Positions 7,763 through 15,448 of a stretch of 42,216 nt of DNA are shown here, in pieces; the first letter of the stretch is position 1, and each line of letters opens with the position of its first letter. Source of the stretch: UMGS902 sp045538895 (lineage in GTDB: Bacteria; Bacillota; Clostridia; Oscillospirales; CAG-272); NCBI GenBank assembly GCA_045538895.1, contig JAZQEH010000110.1, forward strand, positions 1 to 42,216, read 5' to 3'. The notes under the pieces are model-generated. The model was not told where the DNA came from. It saw nothing but the letters and a program-made list of their open reading frames with translations, and did not search any database. Position numbers and translations under genes: made by a program.

Positions 7763-10275
7763 AAAAATTACTCGTCATTGACGGAAACAGTATTATAAAC
7801 CGTGCTTTTTACGGTGTCCGCCCGCTTACGACAAAGGACGGCATGCACACAAATGCCATCTACGGCATGGTAAACATCATAGGCAAGCACTTAAAGGCAG
7901 TTGCCCCCGATTATGCCGCAGTCGCCTTTGACCTGAAGGCACCGACGTTCCGCCACAAGATGTATTCAGAATACAAGGCAGGCAGACGTGCAACTCCCGA
8001 AGAACTTCTCATGCAGTTTTCTCCTGCAAAAGACATTCTGCGTGCAATGGGACTTACGGTAGTCGAAAAGGAAGGCTATGAGGCTGACGACATTATCGGT
8101 ACTCTTGCATATGAAGCGGCGGCAAAAGGCTGTGAAGCGTACGTGCTTACGGGTGACCGTGACTCATTACAGCTTATAGGCGACAACGTTACGGTGCTTC
8201 TCTGCACCAATTCAGAAACCATCAACTTTGACCGTGCGGAATTTTTAAACCATTACGGTGTTGATCCGACTCAATTTGTTGATGTAAAAGCCATAATGGG
8301 CGACAAATCCGACAATATCCCCGGTGTCAGCGGTATAGGCGAAAAGGGTGCTTTAAAGCTTATCAGCGATTTCGGCACACTTGAAAACGTTTATGCAGAA
8401 CTTGATAGCACCGACAAAATCAGCGAAAAGCAAAAAGAAAAGCTACGCACCGACAAGGACAATGCGTTTTTATCGCAGACGCTTGCACGAATCGACACCT
8501 CCGCCCCATGCGGCGTAAGTGTTGAGGAAACCGAAGTTAAAGAAACCGACCGTGCCGCTTTGTATTCGCTTTTCACAAGGCTTGAGTTTTCTGCATTTAT
8601 TAAGCAGTTCGGCTTAAGCGAAAGCGATGCCCCAAAAGCCGAAGCAGAAAAAGAAGACTTTATCAGCGTAAATGCAAAAGAGCTTACAGAAAAACTCGGC
8701 AAGCCTTTTGCTTTTGCACCGTTTGGCGAGTCCTTTTCATTCTGCGACGGTGAAAACTCATATATCACAGATGCAAATCTTTCAGAACTTTCGGACCTGC
8801 TCAAAAGCGATGACCTGATATGCTACAATTTAAAGGAACTCTGTGCTACGCTTGCACCACACGGCTTTTTGCCGAGCGAAAAAGCGTATGACATAATGCT
8901 TGCGGCATACGCAATAAATGCAGGCGAGGGCTCGTTTGATCTGTCCCGACTTGCCGCTGCATACGCAAACGAAGGGTATGAGGAAAGCACTCCTGCGGCA
9001 GGAGTTATCTACAGAATATACAATGCCACCAAGGAACGCCTTATCAGCGACGGTATCGAATCGCTTTACAGCGACATCGAGCTTCCCCTTTCACGTGTAC
9101 TTTACGAAATGGAGCGTGACGGCTTCAAGCTTGATACAGACGGTCTTGCCGCATACGGCGAACAGCTTAAGTCACTGCAGCACGAGCTTGAAGAACGCAT
9201 ATACATGCTCGCAGGCGGAGAGTTCAATATAAACTCTCCAAAGCAACTCGGCGAGGTGCTTTTCGAACGCTTAGGGCTGCCGGTTTTAAAGAAAACCAAA
9301 ACAGGCTACTCCACTAATGCCGAGGTGCTTGAAAAACTCCGCCCATATCATCAGATAGTTGACGAGGTACTTGAATACCGCAAGGTTGCAAAGCTTGCCA
9401 GCACCTATGTTGACGGTCTTTTAAAGGTTTGCGACAAAGAAAACCGTGTGCATACCGTCTTTAAGCAAACGGGTACCGCAACGGGCAGACTTTCCTCTGC
9501 GGAGCCAAATCTACAGAATATTCCGATAAGAACCGAGATGGGACATGAGCTTCGCCGCTTCTTTATTCCGTGCGACGAAAACCATGTGCTTATTGATGCC
9601 GACTATTCGCAAATTGAACTTCGCTTGCTTGCACATATCGCAGGTGATGAAACCATGATAAATGCCTTTCTCTCCGGTGAGGATATCCACGCTTCAACCG
9701 CTTCTGCGGTTTTCGGCGTGCCGATAAATGCCGTTACAAGCGAGCTTCGCAAGCGTGCAAAGGCGGTAAACTTCGGTATAGTTTACGGTATCGGTGCATT
9801 CAGCCTTGCCATGGACCTCGGAATCACGAAAAAGCAGGCTGACGAATATATCAAAAACTATCTTGCACGTTTTGGTGCCATTGACAGGTATTTGAAAAAC
9901 ACCATAGAATCAGCATACGAAAAAGGCTATGTCGAAACTATTTTTGCAAGACGCCGTTATATTCCCGAGCTTTCCGCATCCAACAAGAACATGAAAAACT
10001 TCGGCGAAAGAGTGGCAATGAACAGTCCTATTCAGGGCAGTGCCGCAGATATCATCAAAATTGCGATGATAAACACACGCAGAGCTTTGAAAGAGGCAAG
10101 CATTGACGCAAAGCTTATTTTGCAGGTACATGATGAATTGCTTGTTGAAAGTGCAAGGGACTGTGCAGATAAGGCGGCAGAAATACTCCGCCGTGAAATG
10201 GAAAACGCAGTTAAATTGTCTGTTCCGCTGTCGGTAGAACTCACAATAGGCGACACCTGGTATGATAATAAATAG
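7759..10275 (+). CDS. polA: DNA polymerase I
   Basis: An 838-residue family A polymerase for Okazaki-fragment processing and repair. The N-terminal 5'-3' exonuclease (about residues 1-290) shows LVIDGNSIINRAFYG, YEADDIIGTLA, LTGDRDSLQL and the helix-hairpin-helix GDKSDNIPGVSGIGEKGA. The polymerase motifs are intact: motif A DYSQIELR (from D615), motif B with RKRAKAVNFGIVYG (R664, K668), motif C QVHDE (789-793). The middle 3'-5' exonuclease domain (about 300-415) lacks the DxE signature: the expected segment reads FAFAPFGESF. Proofreading is therefore probably absent, as in many Gram-positive Pol I enzymes. Translation starts within the stop of the upstream membrane-protein gene. Confidence 0.97.
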   Translation: MKKLLVIDGNSIINRAFYGVRPLTTKDGMHTNAIYGMVNIIGKHLKAVAPDYAAVAFDLKAPTFRHKMYSEYKAGRRATPEELLMQFSPAKDILRAMGLTVVEKEGYEADDIIGTLAYEAAAKGCEAYVLTGDRDSLQLIGDNVTVLLCTNSETINFDRAEFLNHYGVDPTQFVDVKAIMGDKSDNIPGVSGIGEKGALKLISDFGTLENVYAELDSTDKISEKQKEKLRTDKDNAFLSQTLARIDTSAPCGVSVEETEVKETDRAALYSLFTRLEFSAFIKQFGLSESDAPKAEAEKEDFISVNAKELTEKLGKPFAFAPFGESFSFCDGENSYITDANLSELSDLLKSDDLICYNLKELCATLAPHGFLPSEKAYDIMLAAYAINAGEGSFDLSRLAAAYANEGYEESTPAAGVIYRIYNATKERLISDGIESLYSDIELPLSRVLYEMERDGFKLDTDGLAAYGEQLKSLQHELEERIYMLAGGEFNINSPKQLGEVLFERLGLPVLKKTKTGYSTNAEVLEKLRPYHQIVDEVLEYRKVAKLASTYVDGLLKVCDKENRVHTVFKQTGTATGRLSSAEPNLQNIPIRTEMGHELRRFFIPCDENHVLIDADYSQIELRLLAHIAGDETMINAFLSGEDIHASTASAVFGVPINAVTSELRKRAKAVNFGIVYGIGAFSLAMDLGITKKQADEYIKNYLARFGAIDRYLKNTIESAYEKGYVETIFARRRYIPELSASNKNMKNFGERVAMNSPIQGSAADIIKIAMINTRRALKEASIDAKLILQVHDELLVESARDCADKAAEILRREMENAVKLSVPLSVELTIGDTWYDNK

Positions 10276-10292
10276 TAAGAACGAAAAAAGAT

Positions 10293-10324
10293 GCAGGGGA
10301 GCTTTTTGAAAAAAGTTCCCCTGC
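10293..10324. repeat. 15-bp hairpin element after polA
   Basis: Arms 10293-10307 and 10310-10324 form a 15-pair stem with one G-T pair, GC-rich at the base and T/A at the tip. It is followed by CACCCCTCAAAAACTTT rather than a T-run, so it does not look like a normal terminator. It resembles extragenic palindromes dispersed in clostridial genomes (from memory); only one copy was seen here. Confidence 0.5.
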
Positions 10325-10345
10325 ACCCCTCAAAAACTTTAAAAG

Positions 10346-10380
10346 AAGACCTCGCAGCGCAAAAGCTGCGAGGTCTTTTT
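10346..10380. terminator. bidirectional terminator between polA and the convergent membrane protein gene
   Basis: A perfect 13-pair stem (10346-10358 with 10365-10377) and six-base loop, followed by T-run 10376-10380 on the plus strand and preceded by an A-rich stretch (a broken T-run on the minus strand). It separates convergent genes. Confidence 0.85.
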
Positions 10381-11295
10381 CTATTCTACAATATAAAATG
10401 GATCATTAAAAAAGCCGTTATACAAAGAAACTGCAACCGTGTCGCCTTTCTTTTTGGAATAATACATTGACTGTTTCACTGATAATTCCATCAGTTCCCC
10501 GTTAACATCTATAAAAAATTTATATCGTGTTAGTTTTCGACTTCCCATATCAAAATCACAATCTACTATTTCAAACTCTTGTACATTAGGAGGAGTACTG
10601 TCCAAAGCATAATTAAGGTTCAATACTGACGTCCAGCCCACATAAAAGCACAAAATAAAAGATAACAATAGTGCTCCTATACGATTTCCTAATCCTTGGA
10701 TTGCAGTTTTTTTAGCAAAAATCAAGCACCCGCAAACAAGAGTACCTATTATAGCGACAACCATTCCAACCTGCCAAAAATGCACACCGTCAGACGAATT
10801 TACAAATGAATAGTATATGGAATCTTTAATATTGGTTGCAACAAAAAAGCATAAAGTTATCGTCAATACTGCATATTCTGTTCCCAAAAACACACAGCAA
10901 TAGACAACGGTTGCTATCAAAAACAAAGTTGCAACAAGGTCGATTATCAAAACGATTTGCGAAGTGTGAACAACAAACGGAAACCATATTGAAAGTGCCG
11001 CAAGCACGAGTGAAATCTTTGCTATATACGGCATTTTTCGCTCTCGATATGTAAAAAACAATATCAAACCGCTTTTAAGCAAACAAGATACTATCACAAA
11101 AATCCAAGTCTGCCGCATCTGCTCAAGTTCTGGAGCCGTTAATATATAAAGAACCCCGAAAGAAAGCACCAATATCCCCAAAAAGCCCATTAACGTGACA
11201 AACCAAGGATGTGAAATAAGTAACTTATCAAAGCCCGAAAGATCCCCGTATTCTTTTCTACCATTACGGATATATGGCTTTCTACCTGTTTTCAA
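10381..11295 (-). CDS. multispanning membrane protein with C-terminal soluble domain, unknown
   Basis: A 304-residue protein. After a basic N-terminus come about seven hydrophobic segments (roughly residues 32-225), then about 80 soluble residues ending VAVSLYNGFFNDPFYIVE. That tail resembles the small beta domain of DUF3592-like proteins (a flexible YSKKKGDTV then SLYNG pattern), but this is only a resemblance. The start is TTG at 11295 with AGGAGG five bases upstream; no ATG fits as well. It is last in a long minus-strand run, 25 bases after the RAYT gene, and ends at the bidirectional terminator. Function unknown. Confidence 0.75.
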   Translation of the reverse strand: MKTGRKPYIRNGRKEYGDLSGFDKLLISHPWFVTLMGFLGILVLSFGVLYILTAPELEQMRQTWIFVIVSCLLKSGLILFFTYRERKMPYIAKISLVLAALSIWFPFVVHTSQIVLIIDLVATLFLIATVVYCCVFLGTEYAVLTITLCFFVATNIKDSIYYSFVNSSDGVHFWQVGMVVAIIGTLVCGCLIFAKKTAIQGLGNRIGALLLSFILCFYVGWTSVLNLNYALDSTPPNVQEFEIVDCDFDMGSRKLTRYKFFIDVNGELMELSVKQSMYYSKKKGDTVAVSLYNGFFNDPFYIVE

Positions 11296-11320
11296 TTCTA
11301 CCTCCTCTTAACACTGTCAA

Positions 11321-11836
11321 CTATTCCTCAGAATACAATTCGTCATAATACCATTTGCTTGGATTTTCATAAATATATTTTGATATTTCTTCATAATCTT
11401 CACGACAACGAACAATGTGCTCATAAAAAGATGTTTGAAACAGTTTTCCTGAAAACCCAAACTTTTTACATTCTCGCATTGTCAAAGATTTATATGCACA
11501 AACGATATCCATAATTGTAGGGCGGGGGCTTGCTCCCTCCGCTTCATCATCCTCAAGAATGAATATAGCGTGTATATGATTTGGCATAATAACATATTGG
11601 TCGATTTTCAAATTCCGATATCTTTCTTCTAACAATAACAATTGCTGCTTAGCAATCTCGCCTATTTTAGTATATACGATATCATTTATTTCGGCGGGAG
11701 CAAGCCCCCGCCCTACGATACGAGATAACATACATCGTCTATTCTGGGTGCAAATTGTTATAAAGTATGCGCCTGCCAAACTATAGTCATAATTGGTAAG
11801 ACGAGGATGTTTTCTATTTTGCATTTCCTTCGTCAT
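11321..11836 (-). CDS. REP-associated tyrosine transposase (RAYT), IS200-like Y1 family
   Basis: A 171-residue single-strand DNA transposase of the HUH type. NYDYSLAGAYFITICTQNR, YVIMPNHIHAIFIL (HIH at 87-89) and SFYEHIVRCREDYEEISKYIYENPSKW (candidate catalytic Tyr in SFYEH) match RAYT proteins. There are no partner tnpB or terminal repeats. The ATG overlaps the stop of the upstream DUF2500 gene (ATGA), so it is translated as part of the operon. Two in-frame insertions, VGRGLAP (41-47) and GASPRPT (101-107), are encoded by inverted copies of a 21-bp GC-rich element, inferred to be the REP target itself. It looks intact. Confidence 0.9.
   Translation of the reverse strand: MTKEMQNRKHPRLTNYDYSLAGAYFITICTQNRRCMLSRIVGRGLAPAEINDIVYTKIGEIAKQQLLLLEERYRNLKIDQYVIMPNHIHAIFILEDDEAEGASPRPTIMDIVCAYKSLTMRECKKFGFSGKLFQTSFYEHIVRCREDYEEISKYIYENPSKWYYDELYSEE
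11517..11541 (-). repeat. REP-like element, copy B, inside the RAYT gene
   Basis: The 21 bases 11517-11537 are the exact reverse complement of 11696-11716; the match extends to 25 bases with one mismatch. Here it encodes GASPRPT in frame. Confidence 0.85.
11692..11716 (+). repeat. REP-like element, copy A, inside the RAYT gene
   Basis: Contains GGCGGG and CCCGCC arms able to form a small GC hairpin, typical of REP sequences. It is the inverted partner of 11517-11541 and encodes VGRGLAP in frame. No third copy was noticed in the window. Confidence 0.85.
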
Positions 11837-12198
11837 TCCCTTTCAAAGCCAAGATACCTTGTGCCTTGGAAGGTGAGCTTTCCCTCGTCGCCCTCAACAA
11901 GCAATCCGAACTCACTGCCGTCCATCTGAAGCTCCATGCGGTCACCGCTTTCCACCTCAAACGTTACAAAATAAGTAGACGAGGTTGTACGGTGTGTATG
12001 GTGGCTATGGCGATGATTATGTACGCTTGTATGATTGCGTTTTGCAACAACCTTTGCATGCACGGTAAGACGGGGCGAATTATTATTCTTGTTCCAAGTA
12101 GAAACACCTTTTACCGCACTTGCCACAAACGTACCTATCACAATTACAAAAATAACAATAAAGAATATGGGGAATATCACTTCAAACAATCCAAACAT
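11833..12198 (-). CDS. DUF2500 family membrane-anchored protein
   Basis: A 121-residue protein with one N-terminal membrane segment (about residues 3-30) and a soluble domain. The pattern WNKNNNSPRLTVHAKVVAKR, then YFVTFEVESGDRMELQMDGSEFGLLVEGDEGKLTFQGTRYLGFERE, matches DUF2500 (YhhM-like) closely. A His-rich loop (about residues 56-70, eight His) lies between the halves; metal binding is possible but unproven. It starts two bases after the CYTH stop and overlaps the RAYT start by four bases. Biochemical function of the family is unknown. Confidence 0.88.
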   Translation of the reverse strand: MFGLFEVIFPIFFIVIFVIVIGTFVASAVKGVSTWNKNNNSPRLTVHAKVVAKRNHTSVHNHRHSHHTHRTTSSTYFVTFEVESGDRMELQMDGSEFGLLVEGDEGKLTFQGTRYLGFERE

Positions 12199-12200
12199 AA

Positions 12201-12707
12201 TTAGTCCTCCGGAAGTTTTATCGCAAGAGCATGGTTTGTATAGCGGTTATCGTCGGTAACCTCACGAATAATTCTCACAAAATCGGGAAGGTCAACGGCT
12301 GCATCCTCGCTCGGCATTTCAACCTCCATAAAAGCCTTATCGCTCCAGAACGGGAACACGTCAATTTCAAACTCAAAGCCTTTATACTCAACGCAATAAC
12401 GAACCTTTTCAATCACACGGCATCTTTTATCGGCACGCTTCAAAAGCTCGTCATATTCGTCCTTTGAAACCTCATCCTCAAGCTCGATACGCTTCATAGC
12501 GGAGAGTTTGATTTTTGTATTATGAGTATATACGGTAACGCCTGCGGTCGTTCTCGCACGCACACGCTCGCTTGTTCCCTTTTCGCCGACAAGATAGGTC
12601 TGTACAATTTGCGAAAAGTTACCGTTTGAAAGTTTTTCAAGCTCCTTTAAATCAGGATACTCAATCAGGAACTTCCGTTCTATTTCGAGTGGCAATTTCG
12701 ATTGCAT
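12201..12707 (-). CDS. CYTH-domain protein (triphosphatase-like)
   Basis: A 168-residue protein with the CYTH signature ExExK at the start (LEIERKF, residues 7-13), then SERVRAR, KIKLS, EIDVFPFWSDKAFMEVEMPSEDA and the C-terminal RYTNHALA. These are the acidic and basic residues that line the triphosphate tunnel in CYTH enzymes, so it probably hydrolyses an inorganic or organic triphosphate or binds one. The ATG at 12707 has AGGAGGA eight bases upstream. This start lies inside the Sel1 gene, so the two overlap by 47 bases. A longer frame to 12785 has no such site. Confidence 0.88.
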   Translation of the reverse strand: MQSKLPLEIERKFLIEYPDLKELEKLSNGNFSQIVQTYLVGEKGTSERVRARTTAGVTVYTHNTKIKLSAMKRIELEDEVSKDEYDELLKRADKRCRVIEKVRYCVEYKGFEFEIDVFPFWSDKAFMEVEMPSEDAAVDLPDFVRIIREVTDDNRYTNHALAIKLPED

Positions 12708-13479
12708 CAAGGTCTTCCTCCTCGTAATATCTTTGCATTCTCTTAAGCAGCATCTTTGCATCGGTGTTGCCCATCTCCTCGGCAATCTTTACCGTTTCGA
12801 TTGCCTTCTCAATATCCGCCTCGGTGCCTGTACCGTTAAAAATACAGATGCCAAGATGCAGATATCCTGCGGAGCTGCCTGCCTCCGCCGCTCTTTTGTA
12901 CATTTCATAGCAAGCGGTAGGATTTTCGGGAATACCCTTGCCTCCACGATATGCGGCTCCAAGTGCGACCATTGCGTCAACGTTACCGAGCTCTGCCGAC
13001 TTAAGCCAAAGTTCCTCGGTTTTCAGCGAATCGTTTCGCACGCCCTCTCCGTTCATATAGCAAACGCCGAGTTCATACAATGCATCCCTATGCCCCTGTG
13101 CCGCCGCTTTTTCAAGCAAGGCAACAACCTCGCTGTAATCGGGATATCCGAGTGCACCGCCAAGCAGATACATTGCATACGTATACTGCGCCATGGCATC
13201 ACCCTCTGCCGCCTTTTCTTTTGCCGCAGAAAGTTTATCAATAGCCTCATCATCGGGCATTTCAAAAAGGCAATCACCAACTGCAAAAGCCGCATAATCA
13301 ATGCCTTTCGGCTCAAGTCCCTTTTCTTTCAGGTGAGCGTAATCATTTATACGGTTAAGCATTTCGATAACGGTACGCTTTGTTTCTCGGTCACGCTCCG
13401 AAAGCATCAATGCCGTGAGCATCTCTATATCTTTTTCCGTATCGCCGGTAAGTTTTTCGGCTATTTCGTAGCAGTTCAT
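12661..13479 (-). CDS. Sel1-repeat (tetratricopeptide-like) protein
   Basis: A 272-residue protein made largely of Sel1-like helical repeats from about residue 85. Units such as AQYTYAMYLLGG, ALYELGVCYMNGEGV, AMVALGAAYRGGKGI and GYLHLGICIFNGTGT recur every 36 or so residues with the A.Y.LG..Y..G.GV pattern. Such repeats act as protein-protein scaffolds. There is no signal peptide, so it is presumed cytosolic. The start overlaps the HAD stop by four bases (ATGA), and the end overlaps the CYTH start. The partner is unknown. Confidence 0.88.
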   Translation of the reverse strand: MNCYEIAEKLTGDTEKDIEMLTALMLSERDRETKRTVIEMLNRINDYAHLKEKGLEPKGIDYAAFAVGDCLFEMPDDEAIDKLSAAKEKAAEGDAMAQYTYAMYLLGGALGYPDYSEVVALLEKAAAQGHRDALYELGVCYMNGEGVRNDSLKTEELWLKSAELGNVDAMVALGAAYRGGKGIPENPTACYEMYKRAAEAGSSAGYLHLGICIFNGTGTEADIEKAIETVKIAEEMGNTDAKMLLKRMQRYYEEEDLDAIEIATRNRTEVPD

Positions 13480-14234
13480 TCTGTTTCTCCAAAAAAGATT
13501 TTTTCTATGCCCTCCGAAACTCCGCCGTCATCAAGCGAGGTGCGTAGCATAGCATATTTGTCAAGGCTTGGGGGAGCCGAGTGCATAATGACACTTTTGT
13601 TTGCAAATTTTAGCATCTCAATATCGTTAATACTATCACCGAAAGCGGCAGTATTTTCATACGGAATCGAAAGGCGGTCACAAAGCAGTTTCATGCCGAA
13701 AGCCTTATCGTAGCCGTACACTATCTGCTCACTGTATCTGCCAAAATTGATACAGCGTACTTTTGGAAACCTTTTTGAAACTTCGATTGGAATTTCACGG
13801 TCGCAGGTCATCTTTGTGACACGCATTTCCGACGGCTCGGCTAAATATGCATCCATATCGTCAGTAATATTGGTGCAAGGGTGATAACAGCCACGGTTCA
13901 CACCGTAACTTTTCTCCTCACCCTCAAGGAGCAGTTTCATACCGGTTTCAAGAGCGTATTTGCAAAAGCCCCTGATAGTATCATCGTCCACCAATACTCT
14001 ATGCAAGACCTCGCCGTGATACTCCACATAAGTAGAGCCGCAAACAAACCCGTCAAACTCCACTGCATCGGTGAAGCTTTTGGGGATAATCGAGCGACTG
14101 CGGCCCGTGTTTAAAAATATCTCATGCCCTGCGGCACGCAGTTTTTCGAGTGCCTTGACGTTAGCATCGCTTATATTCGCATTACTAAACGAAAGCGTTC
14201 CGTCAACATCAAAAAATACAAGGTGTTTTTCCAT
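13476..14234 (-). CDS. HAD-superfamily (Cof type) phosphatase
   Basis: A 252-residue haloacid-dehalogenase-type hydrolase. Motif I is FFDVDGTLS near residue 8, motif II NTGRS near 41, the Lys of motif III lies in the YGYDKAFGMK segment, and motif IV is AFGDSINDIEML. This arrangement with a large cap between II and III is the Cof/IIB type, which dephosphorylates sugar phosphates or small phosphometabolites. The ATG at 14234 is preferred; a GTG two codons upstream (14240) overlaps the CapA stop and cannot be excluded. It is tightly coupled to both neighbours. Confidence 0.9.
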   Translation of the reverse strand: MEKHLVFFDVDGTLSFSNANISDANVKALEKLRAAGHEIFLNTGRSRSIIPKSFTDAVEFDGFVCGSTYVEYHGEVLHRVLVDDDTIRGFCKYALETGMKLLLEGEEKSYGVNRGCYHPCTNITDDMDAYLAEPSEMRVTKMTCDREIPIEVSKRFPKVRCINFGRYSEQIVYGYDKAFGMKLLCDRLSIPYENTAAFGDSINDIEMLKFANKSVIMHSAPPSLDKYAMLRTSLDDGGVSEGIEKIFFGETE

Positions 14235-14236
14235 AA

Positions 14237-15439
14237 TCACTTTAAAAATTCGGGCAAAAACTCTGCGGGAATTGTATTCTTGACATAGCCTATAAGCTTA
14301 TCAAGAGTTGTGTAATTGCCGTAATACGCAATTCCGTGTTTCTTTGCCTGCTCCTCGGTATAGTGCTCAAGCAAGTAGATGTGATTGTTATAAAACGAAC
14401 GTGTGAAATCAAAAACCGTAGGAATAAACAGAGGATTTTTAACCTCCGCCTTGCCGTTTTCACCAAGTTTTTCGATATCAAACGAAATCATACCGCCGAG
14501 AATCTTATAGTCCTTTTCCATCTCGGACATAAAATTGCCGAGCGAATAAACGCAGAGCGTTTTATTTGTATCACATTCAAGCCATTCAACAGTCTGTATC
14601 GTATGCGGATGGTGGCCTATAATAACGTCACCGCCGTTTTCACATATTACGTTTGCAAGTGCCTTTTGCGTATCATTATGCTTGAAGGTAAATTCATTTC
14701 CCCAATGCATCGAAACAATGGTAATATCGGCAACATCCTCAGCCGCCGCAACCATCTCGGAAACAAGCTCCTCTGTAGCATACGGGATATACATCTCACT
14801 GCTTTGTGGCAGTTTGAGTCCGTTTGTATGCTCGGTAAACGCGAGCAGTGCGATCCTGATTCCGTTTTTCTCAATAACCTCGATTTCACGGAACTCATCC
14901 TCATTTCGGTAAGCACCTATTCTGATTACGTCCTGCGTATCCCAATAATCAAGCGTTGCGCTAAGACCGCTCGCTCCCTTATCAAGCACATGGTTGTTAG
15001 CCATACACACGATATCAAAGCCCGCATCTACAACCGCATCGCCAAGCTCCCTCGGCGAATTGAATCTCGGATAATACGAAAGATCATATCCGTCACCGCA
15101 CATAAGCGTTTCCTGATTGATAAACGCAATGTCTGCCGAAGAAATAATAGGCTTTACCGAGGTATACGACGGTTTGAAATCGTATTTTGCATCGGTTCCC
15201 TGTGCAGCCTTTGCCGCATCACGTATATTGCCGTAATATGCCATGTTGTCACCTGCGGCAACAAATGAAAGCGTGTGAAGCGTAGGCATTTCAATAGGCT
15301 TAAGCGGTTCTACCTTTACCTCACTGACTTCTGTCACATGCGGCGTTGTTTCCACTGTCGTGCAGGTGGTTTCCTGTACAGTGTCATTGCACGAAAAAAG
15401 CATCAGTGCAACAAGACATATTGCAAATATTCTTCGCAT
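14237..15439 (-). CDS. CapA-like metallophosphatase-fold lipoprotein
   Basis: A 400-residue exported protein. The signal peptide ends in the lipobox LFSC (Cys17), so it should be anchored to the outer face of the membrane. A Thr/Val/Glu-rich linker follows, then a domain with AAGDNMAYYGN (D64), INQETLM (N108, E110), MANNHVLD (N148-H150) and a later HHPH. These are the metal ligands of the PGA_cap/CapA family, related to calcineurin-like phosphoesterases. The family is linked to polyglutamate capsule systems, but no capB or capC is present, so the substrate is open. Confidence 0.9.
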   Translation of the reverse strand: MRRIFAICLVALMLFSCNDTVQETTCTTVETTPHVTEVSEVKVEPLKPIEMPTLHTLSFVAAGDNMAYYGNIRDAAKAAQGTDAKYDFKPSYTSVKPIISSADIAFINQETLMCGDGYDLSYYPRFNSPRELGDAVVDAGFDIVCMANNHVLDKGASGLSATLDYWDTQDVIRIGAYRNEDEFREIEVIEKNGIRIALLAFTEHTNGLKLPQSSEMYIPYATEELVSEMVAAAEDVADITIVSMHWGNEFTFKHNDTQKALANVICENGGDVIIGHHPHTIQTVEWLECDTNKTLCVYSLGNFMSEMEKDYKILGGMISFDIEKLGENGKAEVKNPLFIPTVFDFTRSFYNNHIYLLEHYTEEQAKKHGIAYYGNYTTLDKLIGYVKNTIPAEFLPEFLK

Positions 15440-15448
15440 AATTTAACC

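Noticed and set aside
11321..11836. Complete insertion sequence of the IS200/IS605 group
   Set aside because: No tnpB and no terminal hairpin pair outside the gene; the palindromes lie inside the coding region, as for a RAYT.
14336..15268. 310-codon plus-strand frame opposite the CapA-like gene
   Set aside because: Antisense shadow; rich in Cys, Ile and Arg with no domain, and the opposite frame has clear family motifs.
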